Origin: Pseudomonas sp. R76
GTDB lineage: Bacteria; Pseudomonadota; Gammaproteobacteria; Pseudomonadales; Pseudomonadaceae
DNA: 64,000 nt
Direction of reading: 5' to 3'
Assembly: GCF_009834565.1 (NCBI RefSeq)
Contig: NZ_CP019428.1
Location: 5,394,001-5,458,000 of the forward strand
This document shows, one piece after another, positions 39,419-49,885 of this stretch (its first letter is position 1; the number at the start of each line of letters is the position of its first letter). Below the pieces are notes generated by a model. It saw nothing but the letters and a program-made list of their open reading frames with translations, was not told where the DNA came from and ran no database searches. Both the position numbers and the translations under genes were made by a program.

Positions 39419-40030
39419 TTAAATCATTCCCTTCAGGGCTCGGCGGATCATGTCTTCGCTGCTCAGGTTCTTGTCCTTGATGGCCGATACGGCTTTGCTG
39501 GCCTCCTGCGGCTTGTAACCCAGGGAGATCAACGCGCTGACCGCATCGCTTTCGGCGCTGGCCACCTGGCCTGCCGGCATATCCGGCTGGTTCGGCACCA
39601 GGGCGAACATGCTCGGTACGACTTCCCAGGCTTTGAAGCGGTCCTTGAGCTCCACCAACAAGCGCTCGGCCGTTTTCTTGCCGACGCCCGGCACCTTGGT
39701 CAACGCCGAGGTGTCCTGGGCCGAAACCGCACGCACCAGTTCGTCCACCTCCAGGCTCGACATCAACGCCAGCGCAAGTTTGGGGCCTACGCCGTTCAGG
39801 CGAATCAGCTCGCGGAAGAAGTCGCGGTCGCGCTTGCCAATAAAACCATAAAGCAATTGCGCGTCTTCGCGCACCACCAAATGGGTGTGCAGGGTCAGCG
39901 GCTCGCCGACCGACGGTAGACGATACAGCGTGGTCATGGGCACTTCCAACTCATACCCCAACCCGTTTACATCCAGAATCAGGTGCGGCGGCTGTTTTTC
40001 AGCCAGGGTGCCGCGCAAGCGTCCAATCAC
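39419..40030 (-). CDS. ruvA: Holliday junction DNA-binding protein RuvA
   Basis: This 203-aa tetrameric protein recognises the Holliday junction and recruits RuvB. The OB-fold N terminus is [20 protein letters not shown], and helix-hairpin-helix motifs follow ([28 protein letters not shown]). The C-terminal RuvB-binding domain contains [19 protein letters not shown]. It lies between ruvC (66-nt gap) and ruvB. Confidence 0.97.
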   Translation of the reverse strand: MIGRLRGTLAEKQPPHLILDVNGLGYELEVPMTTLYRLPSVGEPLTLHTHLVVREDAQLLYGFIGKRDRDFFRELIRLNGVGPKLALALMSSLEVDELVRAVSAQDTSALTKVPGVGKKTAERLLVELKDRFKAWEVVPSMFALVPNQPDMPAGQVASAESDAVSALISLGYKPQEASKAVSAIKDKNLSSEDMIRRALKGMI

Positions 40031-40096
40031 GGTTCAAATCCTTAAAGCTTGGGGTCAGATAAGGCCTGACCGGAAATAACGATTGCGCTGATGCTA

Positions 40097-40621
40097 TCAG
40101 AGACGCAGGCGACCGCCACGACTGCGTGCCGTGCCCAGACCATGCGGCAACAGGCTTGAGCGGGTATGCGCATGGCAAATGGCGATGGCCAGGGCATCGG
40201 AGGCGTCAATTTGTGGTTTTGAGGTGAGCTTGAGCATGTGCATGACCATCATCTGCACCTGTTCCTTATTCGCCGCGCCGGTGCCGACCACGGCCTGCTT
40301 GACCTGAGTGGCGGTGTATTCGGCGATCTCCATGCCTTCCTCAGCGCCGGCGACGATGGCGGCGCCTCGCGCCTGGCCAAGTTTTAACGCAGAGTCGGCG
40401 TTCTTGGCCATGAACACCTTTTCGATGCCCATGGTCACCGGCCCGTAGGTCTGGATCACTTCACGCACGCCGCGATAGACGATCTGCAGGCGCTCGGCCA
40501 ACTCGCCCGCACCGGTGCGGATGCAGCCCGAGGCAACGTACACACAGCCGCGCGGGGTCTGTTGCACCACGCCAAAACCGGTGATGCGCGAACCGGGGTC
40601 GATACCTAGGATTAAAGTCAT
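40097..40621 (-). CDS. ruvC: Holliday junction resolvase RuvC
   Basis: This 174-aa endonuclease cuts Holliday junctions. The ATG at 40621 ([20 protein letters not shown]) is used because the catalytic aspartate in GIDPGS must lie near the N terminus; the frame is open to 40648. Further acidic active-site residues lie in GIEKVF and in [14 protein letters not shown]. It is first of the ruvCAB set, with a REPIN upstream separating it from yebC. Confidence 0.96.
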   Translation of the reverse strand: MTLILGIDPGSRITGFGVVQQTPRGCVYVASGCIRTGAGELAERLQIVYRGVREVIQTYGPVTMGIEKVFMAKNADSALKLGQARGAAIVAGAEEGMEIAEYTATQVKQAVVGTGAANKEQVQMMVMHMLKLTSKPQIDASDALAIAICHAHTRSSLLPHGLGTARSRGGRLRL

Positions 40622-40671
40622 AACGCCTGCGAAGTGGGAAAAACACAATTCTTGCGACCAACATAGATCGA

Positions 40672-40759
40672 ATGTGGGAGCTGGCTTGCCTGCGATGCAG
40701 ACACCTCGGTGGTTCTGTCAAACCGAGGTGATGCTATCGCAGGCAAGCCAGCTCCCACC
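40672..40759. repeat. REPIN between yebC and ruvC
   Basis: Inverted copies of GTGGGAGCTGGCTTGCCTGC flank a short loop. It is the same family and arrangement as the elements at 7934 and 11607. Confidence 0.9.
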
Positions 40760-40792
40760 CAAGCCAGTCCCCACAGTGGAGGGGCGTGATGC

Positions 40793-41539
<747 letters not shown>

Positions 41540-41609
41540 AACACAACTCCGAAATTCTCTAGAAACCTTAACAATCCCACCCCAGGCAGGAACTCCCTCT
41601 TTTAAACGC

Positions 41610-41637
41610 AAAGGCGCATCCGAAGATGCGCCTTTTT
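41610..41637. terminator. Hairpin downstream of aspS
   Basis: An 11-bp perfect stem AAAGGCGCATC/GATGCGCCTTT has a 4-nt loop (TTCG read on the minus strand). It lies between aspS and yebC, both on the minus strand. The T-run is better on the plus strand, so minus-strand termination may be partial, allowing read-through into yebC. Confidence 0.7.
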
Positions 41638-41675
41638 GACTGCTTACAACCTTATCGCGCTTTCACGCAGCAGCC

Positions 41676-43451
41676 TTACTCAGCCTTCGGCGTCTCGCGC
41701 AGACGGATGTGCAGTTCGCGCAGCGCCTTGGCATCCACCACGCCCGGAGCCTGGGTCATGACGTCCGCAGCACTCTGGGTTTTCGGGAAGGCGATCACTT
41801 CACGGATCGACTGGGCGCCGGTCATCAGCATCACCAGACGGTCCAGGCCAAACGCCAGGCCACCGTGCGGCGGCGCGCCGTACTTCAGGGCGTCGAGCAG
41901 GAAGCCGAACTTCTCTTCCTGTTCCGCTTCGTTGATGCCCAACAGACGGAATACCGCTTGCTGCATCTCTTTGCGGTGGATACGGATCGAACCGCCACCC
42001 AGCTCGGTGCCGTTCAGGACCATGTCGTAGGCTCGCGACAGCGCGCCTGCCGGGTTGGCTTCCAGCTCTTCAGGCGAGCACTTCGGCGCGGTGAACGGGT
42101 GGTGCAAGGCGCTGAAGCTGCCGTCGTCGTTCTCTTCGAACATCGGGAAGTCGACCACCCACATTGGGGCCCACTTGCAGGTCAGCAGGTCCAGGTCGTG
42201 GCCCAGCTTGATGCGCAGCGCGCCCAGGGCTTCGCTGACGATCTTGGCCTTGTCGGCACCGAAGAACACGATGTCGCCGTCAACCGCGCCGACGCGGTCC
42301 AGGATCGCGTTCAGGTTGTCGAGCGGGATGTTTTTCACGATCGGCGATTGCAGGCCGTCAACGCCATTGGCGCGCTCGTTGACCTTGATGTACGCCAGGC
42401 CTTTGGCACCGTAGATGCCGACGAACTTGGTGTAGTCGTCGATCTGCTTGCGCGGCATGCTCGCGCCGCCAGGCACGCGCAGGGCGGCGATGCGGCATTT
42501 CGGGTCGTTGGCCGGGCCGCTGAACACCTTGAAGTCGACTTCTTTGAGCTGGTCGGCCACGTCCACCAGTTCCAGCGGGTTACGCAGGTCTGGCTTGTCG
42601 GAACCGTAGCGGCGCATGGCTTCTTCGAAGGTCATGTGCGGGAATTCGCCGAACTCCAGGTCCAGCACTTCCTTGAACAGGTTGCGGATCATTTGTTCGG
42701 TCAGGCCCATGATCTCTTTTTCATCGAGGAAGCTGGTCTCGATGTCGATCTGGGTGAATTCAGGCTGGCGGTCGGCACGCAGGTCTTCGTCACGGAAGCA
42801 CTTGGCGATCTGGTAGTAACGGTCGAAGCCGGCCACCATCAGCAGTTGCTTGAACAATTGCGGCGATTGCGGCAAGGCGAAGAAGGAACCGGCGTGGGTA
42901 CGGCTCGGCACCAGGTAGTCACGCGCGCCTTCCGGGGTGGCCCGGGTGAGGATCGGCGTTTCGACGTCAAGGAAGCCGTTTTCGTCGAGGAAGCGGCGGA
43001 TGCTGGTGGTCATGCGCGAACGCAGACGCAGCTTCTCGGCCATTTCCGGGCGACGCAGGTCCAGGAAGCGGTAGCGCAGGCGAGTTTCTTCGCCCACGTC
43101 GGAGTATTCGTTGAGCGGGAACGGCGGGGTTTCCGACTCGTTCAGCACTTCCAGCTCGTAGCCCAGCACTTCAATGCCGCCGGACGCCATGTTCTTGTTC
43201 ACGGCACCGGCCGGACGCAGGCGCACCTTGCCGGTGATTTTCACGACGTATTCGCTGCGCACGCGGTCGGCGGCGGCGAAGCTCTCGGCGCGGTCCGGGT
43301 CGAACACCACTTGGGCCAGACCATCACGATCACGGATATCGAGGAAGATCACCCCGCCGTGGTCGCGGCGACGGTGAACCCATCCGCAAAGGGTGATTTC
43401 CTGACCTTCCAGGGTCTCGTTCAGTTGGCCGCAATAGTGGCTGCGCATCAT
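41676..43451 (-). CDS. aspS: Aspartyl-tRNA synthetase (non-discriminating type likely)
   Basis: This 591-aa class II synthetase charges tRNA-Asp. The start [17 protein letters not shown] at 43451 matches the P. aeruginosa protein; the upstream in-frame extension to 43505 is not used. An N-terminal OB-fold anticodon domain ([20 protein letters not shown]) is followed by the bacterial-type catalytic core with the [18 protein letters not shown] motif 2 and [13 protein letters not shown] motif 3. In Pseudomonas this enzyme can also mischarge tRNA-Asn for GatCAB; that is family knowledge, not visible here. Confidence 0.96.
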   Translation of the reverse strand: MMRSHYCGQLNETLEGQEITLCGWVHRRRDHGGVIFLDIRDRDGLAQVVFDPDRAESFAAADRVRSEYVVKITGKVRLRPAGAVNKNMASGGIEVLGYELEVLNESETPPFPLNEYSDVGEETRLRYRFLDLRRPEMAEKLRLRSRMTTSIRRFLDENGFLDVETPILTRATPEGARDYLVPSRTHAGSFFALPQSPQLFKQLLMVAGFDRYYQIAKCFRDEDLRADRQPEFTQIDIETSFLDEKEIMGLTEQMIRNLFKEVLDLEFGEFPHMTFEEAMRRYGSDKPDLRNPLELVDVADQLKEVDFKVFSGPANDPKCRIAALRVPGGASMPRKQIDDYTKFVGIYGAKGLAYIKVNERANGVDGLQSPIVKNIPLDNLNAILDRVGAVDGDIVFFGADKAKIVSEALGALRIKLGHDLDLLTCKWAPMWVVDFPMFEENDDGSFSALHHPFTAPKCSPEELEANPAGALSRAYDMVLNGTELGGGSIRIHRKEMQQAVFRLLGINEAEQEEKFGFLLDALKYGAPPHGGLAFGLDRLVMLMTGAQSIREVIAFPKTQSAADVMTQAPGVVDAKALRELHIRLRETPKAE

Positions 43452-43558
43452 GGTAGTGGTTTCACTTCTCGTAATTCGAAATTCGGTGGAGGCTCGCCTC
43501 GTCACCGTACAGTTAAGCAGGGGACGGATAATGCAGGAGCCTGCGCGTAGAGTTCAAC

Positions 43559-43780
43559 TCAGTCTGCTTTGTCGCCGCCTGCCAGGTTTTTCTTGGCGCC
43601 GGTCTTGAAGTCGGTCTCGTACCAGCCACCGCCGCTCAGGCGGAAGCCCGGCATGGACAACATCTTCTTCAGCTCAGGTGCCTGGCAGGCAGGGCAATCG
43701 ACCAGCGGCGCGGCGCTGATTTTCTGAATGGCTTCCAACTGATGACCACAGGAAGCACATTGATAGTCGTACATGGGCAT
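43559..43780 (-). CDS. FmdB-family zinc-ribbon protein
   Basis: This 73-aa protein has a zinc ribbon formed by two CxxC pairs at residues 8/11 and 29/32 (YQCASCGH and DCPACQ), the arrangement of the FmdB/CxxC_CXXC_SSSS family. The C-terminal tail (SGGGWYETDFKTGAKKN) is also typical. Family function is unknown. It lies just upstream of aspS on the same strand and may be co-transcribed with it. Confidence 0.88.
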   Translation of the reverse strand: MPMYDYQCASCGHQLEAIQKISAAPLVDCPACQAPELKKMLSMPGFRLSGGGWYETDFKTGAKKNLAGGDKAD

Positions 43781-43951
43781 GGAGATGTCTCGGCGATCAG
43801 ATCATTACTGCGCCACGCCCTGCCCTGTGGATAAACCCCAGGCATGCGCAGCAAAGCGCGGGATTATATCTGGTAAATCGAGGCAGCGCAGCCGGCTTTC
43901 TGCCCCAAGGCCGGCCCACCTCGACGGCGGGCCGGCTGTGCAACCGCCGGA

Positions 43952-44293
43952 TTAATCGGCGCTCATCGGGGTAGTGCAAGCTTTTAATACGTGAACCACG
44001 CACACCACCCTGACCAATCCGCTGAAGTTCTTCACCCCTCCGTAACGCAAATGCACTTCCCGGTCGACATACGACAGCAACGCACTGACTGAGCAGGCAT
44101 TGATCCTGGCGATCTCCGTGAGGATATTCCAGTAGATCTGTTCGAGCCGCAGGCAGGTGGAAAACCCGTTGAGCCTGACCGACCGGGACAGTGGCTTGGC
44201 CAGTCCCATATCGAACCCTTTTGCAAAGGGGTCGACCTTTATCTTATGAAAACCACAGGTTTCCATCACTCCATTACCCACTGCGCGTGACAT
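43952..44293 (-). CDS. Ribbon-helix-helix domain protein
   Basis: This 113-aa protein starts at the ATG at 44293 (MSRAVGNGVMETCGFHKIKV), with GGAG about 11 nt upstream; a second ATG at 44266 is possible, and a much longer frame to 44461 is not supported. The SRSVRLNGFSTCLRLEQIYW segment followed by a helix (ILTEIARINACSVSALLSYV) fits the ribbon-helix-helix (RHH_4-like) fold used by small DNA-binding proteins. Targets are unknown. It is a separate unit between the zinc-ribbon gene and the Dps-like gene. Confidence 0.75.
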   Translation of the reverse strand: MSRAVGNGVMETCGFHKIKVDPFAKGFDMGLAKPLSRSVRLNGFSTCLRLEQIYWNILTEIARINACSVSALLSYVDREVHLRYGGVKNFSGLVRVVCVVHVLKACTTPMSAD

Positions 44294-44473
44294 ACACCTG
44301 ACACTCCATTGCCAAACAACAGCCCACGGGTTTCTCCCATGGAACAGTGGGTCTATAAAACAGCAGGTTGCGAGGGGCGACCAGAAGACAGGGAGTCGGT
44401 AGTCGTAGGACAACGCCAGGAAGCGCGGGGAAACCACTGAGCGGCGCCAGGGCGGCGCCACTCAGGTGCAGAT

Positions 44474-44947
44474 TTACTGGTTTTCGAGCAGAGAACGCAG
44501 CATCCAGGCGGTCTTTTCATGAACCTGCATACGTTGGGTCAGCAAATCCGCCGTTGGCTCATCGCTGACTTTATCGAGCAGCGGGAAGATGCCGCGCGCG
44601 GTACGCGTCACTGCCTCCTGGCCCGCCACCAACTGCTTGATCATCTCTTCGGCGCTGGGCACACCCTCTTCTTCCTTGATCGAAGACAGACGGGCGTAGA
44701 TCGAATAGGCACCCGGCGCCGGGAAACCCAGGGCACGGATACGTTCGGCAATGGAGTCCACTGCCAGCGCCAGTTCGTTGTACTGCTCTTCAAACATCAA
44801 GTGCAGCGTACGAAACATGGGGCCCGTGACGTTCCAATGGAAGTTGTGGGTTTTCAAATACAGTACATAGGTATCGGACAGCAGCCGTGAAAGTCCGTCG
44901 ACGATGGATTTACGGTCTTCTTCACTGATACCAATATCGATTGCCAT
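44474..44947 (-). CDS. Dps-like ferritin-family stress protein
   Basis: This 157-aa four-helix ferritin-like protein starts at the ATG at 44947 ([20 protein letters not shown]) after AAGGGGA. The Dps-type ferroxidase motif ([20 protein letters not shown] with a later Glu/Asp) is present. It probably stores iron and protects DNA from peroxide; the lysine-rich DNA-binding tail of E. coli Dps is lacking. It occupies the slot of P. aeruginosa PA0962. Confidence 0.92.
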   Translation of the reverse strand: MAIDIGISEEDRKSIVDGLSRLLSDTYVLYLKTHNFHWNVTGPMFRTLHLMFEEQYNELALAVDSIAERIRALGFPAPGAYSIYARLSSIKEEEGVPSAEEMIKQLVAGQEAVTRTARGIFPLLDKVSDEPTADLLTQRMQVHEKTAWMLRSLLENQ

Positions 44948-45390
44948 GTTTTTCCCCTTCAATTGACGAGCATTCATTGATCAGGTGCAGGACCACTCTA
45001 GCAAGAGTGCCGGCTGTGTGCAGCCCGACATACACCGCTGGCGTGCGGCAAATCGCCCCTTCTGCGCATGCACCTGCCGGTCACGTGACAGCGGCATGCA
45101 AGCCTTTGCGCAGAGTAGGAAAACGCTAAAAATGCTGCTCAAAAATCCCGCACCTCTCTAGGACAAGTGTTTGCCGCAGAAATGCCAACGCGCTCGCAAC
45201 ACCCCGAAATGCTTGATTTGAGTAGGCACAGCCTTTGCTGTTAAATAGACGTCGTGTGGTGCGCCGTTTATTTCTGCGGCACGCCACATAGGCTGATACC
45301 CGTGCACGTGCCCAACGCCTCCCATTGTTCAGAAGCGAACCGTGCCAGTCAGCTCTTCCTTGTGATCCTTCTTAACGTGAGTTAATCAAA
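44948..45390. other. Intergenic region between Dps-like and membrane-CSD genes
   Basis: This 443-bp gap contains the divergent promoters and probably a long leader for the cold-shock-domain gene. A hairpin with an internal loop (GTGGTGCGCCG ... CGGCACGCCAC, about 45256-45289) lies some 100 nt before that gene. No ORF with coding character or recognisable small RNA was seen. Confidence 0.5.
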
Positions 45391-45993
45391 ATGTTGAAAA
45401 TCGTCCACCTGCTAACGGGCGTTGCAGCGTTGCTGCTGTCCTTTATACCGAGCTTGCAACAGGGAAGCCCTCCCTATCTGGAACAACACGACGCTCTGTA
45501 CCTGGCCTTGTTCGGCCTTCTTAACCTGACGCTGGCACCGGTGATCCCTTACTGGAACAAAGGCACGCGTCATCAACTGCAAAACCTGGTCAGCGCGCTG
45601 CTGGTACTGACCGTTGTCGTTCAAACCCTCACCCTCCTCGCACCGATGCCTGAAGTCGGCGGCCACCCGGCCATCCTGCTCAGCCTGGTGATTGCTGTGG
45701 TCGCCATCGTTCTTCACCTGGCCATCAGCTTCTACCGTTCGTCCCCAGCCGCTGCGTCGCAAAACTACGACATGACCAACCGGGATACCGGGACCGTCAA
45801 GTGGTTCAACACCTCCAAAGGCTTCGGCTTTATTTCCCGCGATTCGGGCGACGATATCTTCGTCCATTTCCGGGCCATCCGCGGCGAAGGTCATCGCGTT
45901 CTGGTCGAAGGCCAGCGCGTGGAGTTCTCCGTCATGAACCGCGACAAGGGCCTGCAAGCCGAAGACGTGATCGCGGCATTGCCGCGTCGCTGA
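45391..45993 (+). CDS. Membrane protein with C-terminal cold-shock domain
   Basis: This 200-aa protein joins about four N-terminal membrane helices (roughly residues 4-22, 37-56, 65-86 and 92-115) to a complete CspA-type domain (about 130-200). The domain has [18 protein letters not shown] (RNP1) and DDIFVHF (RNP2). The RNA-binding domain would face the cytoplasm, tethered to the inner membrane. It occupies the slot of P. aeruginosa PA0961, annotated there as a cold-shock protein. No frameshift or junction artefact is seen, so the fusion looks genuine. Its function is unknown; membrane-localised RNA binding is an inference. Confidence 0.9.
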   Translation: MLKIVHLLTGVAALLLSFIPSLQQGSPPYLEQHDALYLALFGLLNLTLAPVIPYWNKGTRHQLQNLVSALLVLTVVVQTLTLLAPMPEVGGHPAILLSLVIAVVAIVLHLAISFYRSSPAAASQNYDMTNRDTGTVKWFNTSKGFGFISRDSGDDIFVHFRAIRGEGHRVLVEGQRVEFSVMNRDKGLQAEDVIAALPRR

Positions 45994-46011
45994 TTCCCAC
46001 CCTCGGCGCAA

Positions 46012-46052
46012 TAAAAAACCGCGATCCAGCCCTGCTGGATCGCGGTTTTTTT
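46012..46052. terminator. Bidirectional terminator between membrane-CSD gene and slyX
   Basis: A 12-bp perfect stem CCGCGATCCAGC/GCTGGATCGCGG with a 3-nt loop is flanked by an A-run on the left and seven Ts on the right. It can serve both convergent genes. Confidence 0.92.
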
Positions 46053-46061
46053 ATGCGCGCC

Positions 46062-46268
46062 TTAATAATGCGGCGGCGGCGCTTCTTCTTCGGATGACTC
46101 GAACTGGCCACCCATTTCTTCCTGGCGCTTGAGCAGCGCCTTCATCTGCAGTTGCAGACGCTCAACCGCGCGCTGCTGGGTGACGAGGATGTCATTGAGG
46201 GTCTCGATGGTGTCGTCCTGGAACGCCAGGCGGCTTTCCAGGTCGTTGACGCGGTCTTGCAGGTCCAT
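46062..46268 (-). CDS. slyX: SlyX family protein
   Basis: This 68-aa coiled-coil protein ([20 protein letters not shown]) ends in the Pro-rich SlyX tail EEEAPPPHY. Its function is unknown. It lies 3 nt after the HIT gene and is probably co-transcribed with it, as in P. aeruginosa. Confidence 0.93.
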   Translation of the reverse strand: MDLQDRVNDLESRLAFQDDTIETLNDILVTQQRAVERLQLQMKALLKRQEEMGGQFESSEEEAPPPHY

Positions 46269-46271
46269 GGT

Positions 46272-46697
46272 TCAGTCCTGGGTAAAGATGAAGTCGGCAG
46301 GCAATAACGCGCGCAGTCGGGTGCGAAGCGCCGCCACTTGCTCTTCGGTATACGGCCGGGCCGGGTGCTTGCCCCAGACCGGTGCCGGCCAGGCGGCATC
46401 GTCGCGATTACGCACAATCACGTGCACATGCAACTGGCTGACAACGTTACCCAGCGCACCGATGTTCATTTTGTCGGCATGCAGGCCTTCGTTAAGCATT
46501 TGCGCCAGGGCTGTGGTTTCTTTCCACAGCGTCTGTTGATCGGCGACATCCAGCTGAAACACTTCACTGATACCGTTGATGCGCGGCACCAGGATGAACC
46601 AGGGGTAATTCGAGTCATTGGACAGCAGCAGGCGACAGAGCGGGAAGTCACCCATGACCAATGTGTCTTGTTGCAGGCGTTGATCTAAGGCGAACAC
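46272..46697 (-). CDS. HIT family protein
   Basis: This 141-aa histidine-triad nucleotide-binding protein is probably a nucleotide hydrolase or transferase. The active-site stretch reads VVSQLHVHVIVRNRDD. The last two histidines of the H-x-H-x-H triad are kept, but Gln takes the place of the first. The N-terminal part (LSNDSNYPWFILVPR) is typical of proteobacterial HIT proteins. It lies directly before slyX on the minus strand. Confidence 0.9.
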   Translation of the reverse strand: MFALDQRLQQDTLVMGDFPLCRLLLSNDSNYPWFILVPRINGISEVFQLDVADQQTLWKETTALAQMLNEGLHADKMNIGALGNVVSQLHVHVIVRNRDDAAWPAPVWGKHPARPYTEEQVAALRTRLRALLPADFIFTQD

Positions 46698-47404
46698 GCG
46701 GGCACTCCGTTCGGCAGGTCAATATCAGGCACCCAGCATACCCTCGATGCAAGCAGATAAAAAATCTGCACCCTTTAGAGGCGGGCGAATATTTGAGCTA
46801 CGCTAAATCGGGCCTCAGCGGGATGCACCAAAATGACCCACCTGTGCTTCAAAGGGATCCGCCAACTACCCACTCAGCGGGGTGAACCGGTAACGTTTTG
46901 CTCTGGCACAGGTTTTATGTACCTGCACACAGGTGAAATACCCGGGCGTCAAGCCCAAACCAAACGACGTAAAAAGCCCGTGCTTATGCGGTTTTTACAC
47001 TGCCGTAACGTTTTTCACGAAAAAATGACATTCGGTTACCGCTTTGTGCACGCTTGTTGCATTCACACCCGTATCGTCGGCAACGGCACCCGTTTGGAAG
47101 CAGGTGTTTCGCGATAAAAGAACAGCAGCGTTTGAATGCGCACCAAGGAAGAGTTCAAACTTCGAAAGGGGTCTGAAAACAGCATTTAAGTTGTCAGCCC
47201 TGTCACATTAGGGCTGTGAATTTGCGACATGGAACTAGCAATTTACGACAGCCTCGTAAAGAAGCTGAAAGGATAGATGAGTCAGTATCGTCAATAGGGT
47301 CTGCGTGATATAACTTTGCGCCGACACAAAAAAGAAAGAGCCGCCCAGATAAAAATACAGGTGGGACGGCAGTACTCTTCCTAAAACCAAAGGAGCAAAT
47401 CACG
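46698..47404. other. Long gene-free region upstream of the OprD porin
   Basis: This 707-bp gap separates the HIT gene (minus) from the porin (plus). A plus-strand frame at 46833-47117 lacks coding character or a recognisable product. A perfect hairpin CAGCCCT/AGGGCTG lies at 47195-47216. The region is less GC-rich than its surroundings. It probably holds a long, regulated porin leader, but a small RNA cannot be excluded. Confidence 0.5.
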
Positions 47405-48712
47405 ATGCGCGTGATGAAGTGGAGCATGATCGCCCTGGCTGTTTCAGCCGGCACCTCGCAGTTCGCAATGGCGTCCGCCCAAGATGATTCCAAGGGCTTT
47501 GTAGACGACAGTACTTTCAGCATCAATACACGTGCGCTGTATTTCAGCCGCGATATCCGTAACGAACCAGGTGGCGGCTATAAACCCGTCAAACCGGGTA
47601 GCACTGAACGCAAAAGCATCTACGAAGAATCAGGCCTTGGCTTCAATGCCCTGTACCAATCGGGCTTCACCCAAGGCACCATCGGTGTCGGTGTAGACGT
47701 TATTGGCTTGCTGGGCGTCAAGCTCGACAGTGGTCGGGGTCACGCCGGTACCGGCCTGTTCCCTAACGGTGCCGACGGCCGTGCCCAGGACGATTACTCC
47801 AAAGGCGGCGGCGCAATCAAGTTCCGTTTCTCTGACACCGTCCTGAAAATCGGTGATCAGTACACCACCGCACCGGTCTTCGCGTCCGATGACAGCCGTC
47901 TGCTGCCAGAGCTGCCACAAGGTATCTCGATCACCAGCAACGAAATCAAGGGCCTGAAACTGGAAGGCGGTCACTTCACGGCCTCCACTGCGCAAAACGC
48001 GACTTACCATGACAGCCTGGGCCTGAAGGAAACCAACTTCATCGGCGGCGTCTACGCGTTCACCCCAGAGTTGACCGGTAGCCTCTACTACGCAAAAACC
48101 GAAGACTACTGGAAGAAGACCTACGCCAACGTCAACTGGACCCATGCCCTCAGCAAGGAACAGTCGCTGGCCTTTGACTTCAACATCTACAGCACCAAAA
48201 GTGATGGCGAAGGTCTTGTTCGCGCAGAAAAAGACAACACCACCAAGCTCGACAACCGTGCCTACAGCTTGCAGGGCGCGTACACCATCGACGCTCACAC
48301 CTTTACCCTGGCCTACCAGAAGGTTACCGGTGATGGCGACTACGGTTATGGCGTAGACGGCGGCGGCACGATCTTCCTGGCCAACTCCGTCGCTCGTTCT
48401 GACTTCAACGCCGAAGGCGAAAAATCCTGGCAAGCTCGTTACGACCTGAACATGGCCACTTTCGGCATTCCAGGCCTGAGCTTCATGACGCGTTATGTCA
48501 CGGGTAGCGGCGCCGACAACGGTGTCACTAACAACGCGAAAGAGTGGGAACGCGACATCGAAGCCAAGTACGTGATCCAGAGCGGCCCGGCTAAAGACCT
48601 GAGCCTGCGTCTGCGTCAAGCGACTTATCGCTCCAGCGATGCGGTTTACTACGGTTCGGCCTCCTTGGACGAACTGCGTCTGATCGCGCAATACCCGCTG
48701 AACATCTTGTAA
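47405..48712 (+). CDS. oprD: OprD-family outer-membrane porin
   Basis: This 435-aa specific porin starts MRVMKWSMIALAVSAGTSQF, a signal peptide nearly identical to that of P. aeruginosa OprD, with AAAGGAGCAA upstream. Conserved OprD-family segments include DFNIYSTKSDGEG, DAHTFTLAYQKVTGDG, FLANSVARSDFN and the C-terminal YPLNIL. The position beside slyX and the HIT gene matches PA0958 (oprD). Basic amino acids or peptides are the expected substrates for that branch, but the family is large and substrate cannot be fixed from sequence. Confidence 0.9.
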   Translation: MRVMKWSMIALAVSAGTSQFAMASAQDDSKGFVDDSTFSINTRALYFSRDIRNEPGGGYKPVKPGSTERKSIYEESGLGFNALYQSGFTQGTIGVGVDVIGLLGVKLDSGRGHAGTGLFPNGADGRAQDDYSKGGGAIKFRFSDTVLKIGDQYTTAPVFASDDSRLLPELPQGISITSNEIKGLKLEGGHFTASTAQNATYHDSLGLKETNFIGGVYAFTPELTGSLYYAKTEDYWKKTYANVNWTHALSKEQSLAFDFNIYSTKSDGEGLVRAEKDNTTKLDNRAYSLQGAYTIDAHTFTLAYQKVTGDGDYGYGVDGGGTIFLANSVARSDFNAEGEKSWQARYDLNMATFGIPGLSFMTRYVTGSGADNGVTNNAKEWERDIEAKYVIQSGPAKDLSLRLRQATYRSSDAVYYGSASLDELRLIAQYPLNIL

Positions 48713-48756
48713 TTAGCCGTTTAATTACAACGATGGCTTAAGGCTTCGGCCTTAAA

Positions 48757-48799
48757 CAAAAAAGCCGCTCCCCTGTTTACAAGGGAGCGGCTTTTTTTG
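48757..48799. terminator. Terminator after the OprD-family gene
   Basis: The 10-bp stem AGCCGCTCCC/GGGAGCGGCT is followed by a run of seven Ts and preceded by As. A second small UUCG hairpin (TTAAGGC/GCCTTAA) lies just before it at 48738-48755. Confidence 0.9.
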
Positions 48800-48906
48800 T
48801 TGCAACTTTATTACCTTCGAAAAATAACTAGCAAGCTAACTAACGAGATTAACCGTCAGCTTCGAACCTGACCTATTGGCCAAGTTCGATACACTTTAAC
48901 GCTTAG

Positions 48907-49749
48907 TTATTTCGCCGCCGGTTCCTGCATCACGCGAATAACTCGCTGCGGAAACGGAATATCAATCCCCGCGCCTTTCAAGCGATCACGCGCCAGTTCA
49001 TTAAGCATAAACACCACGTCCCAGTAATCTGACGTCTTGGTCCAGCAGCGCAAAGACACGGTGATCGAACTGTCACCCAAGGTCGACACCACAGCAACTG
49101 CCGCCGGATCTGCCAATACACGCGGGTCTTTCGCCAGCTCCAACAGCACTTCGCGAGCCTTCTGCAGGTCGGCTTCATAGTCGACACCCACGTCAAACAC
49201 CACCTTGCGGGTCGGCTGACGGTTGGTGTTGGTGATGAGGCCGTTGGACAGGCTGCCGTTAGGGATAATCACGGTTTTGTTGTCGCCGGTGCGCAACACG
49301 GTGTGGAAGATCTGGATGCTGTCGACGGTACCGGACGTGCCTTGCGCTTCGATCCAGTCACCAATGCGGAACGGACGGAACAACAGGATCAGCACGCCAC
49401 CGGCGAAATTTGCCAGGCTGCCTTGCAATGCCAGGCCGATTGCCAGCGTGGCGGCACCAATCGCGGCCACGAACGAGGTCGTTGCCACGCCGATCATCGA
49501 GGCCACGTTGACCACCAGCATCACTTTGAGCGCGATGTTGGCAAGGTTGGTGATGAAGTGTTGCAGGGCCAGGTCGGCGTTACGCAGTGCCAGCAAACGC
49601 CCGACGCGGTGGGTCAACACGTTGATCAGCCACCAACCGATGGCCAGCGTGACCACGGCCAGCAAAAAGCGGCTGCCATATTCCATGATCATCGGGAGCC
49701 AAGACTCAGAGGTCTTGATCAGGTGATCCACTTCAGCGTTTAAATCCAT
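48907..49749 (-). CDS. MscS-family small-conductance mechanosensitive channel
   Basis: This 280-aa inner-membrane channel releases solutes under hypo-osmotic shock. About three hydrophobic helices occupy residues 15-130, the third being the Gly/Ala-rich pore helix (AIGAATLAIGLALQGSLANFAGGVLIL). The MscS beta-domain follows (FRIGDWIEAQGTSGTVDSIQ), then the cytoplasmic cage. Its length matches E. coli MscS (286 aa). A strong GGAGAAG ribosome-binding site precedes the ATG at 49749. Confidence 0.94.
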   Translation of the reverse strand: MDLNAEVDHLIKTSESWLPMIMEYGSRFLLAVVTLAIGWWLINVLTHRVGRLLALRNADLALQHFITNLANIALKVMLVVNVASMIGVATTSFVAAIGAATLAIGLALQGSLANFAGGVLILLFRPFRIGDWIEAQGTSGTVDSIQIFHTVLRTGDNKTVIIPNGSLSNGLITNTNRQPTRKVVFDVGVDYEADLQKAREVLLELAKDPRVLADPAAVAVVSTLGDSSITVSLRCWTKTSDYWDVVFMLNELARDRLKGAGIDIPFPQRVIRVMQEPAAK

Positions 49750-49885
49750 CTATCTTCTCCTGTTGCGCGGATGTGCGGCTTTATTGACTGCCTTAAAACG
49801 CAAATGAGCCCCGAAGGGCTCAAGTGTAGGCACTGTTTCCGGGGCGTGGGACGTCAAAAACGCCCACAGGTTCCCCAATGTGCCA

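Noticed and set aside
41709..43550. Plus-strand frame of 613 codons opposite aspS
   Set aside because: Antisense shadow with no domain; aspS is clearly the real gene.
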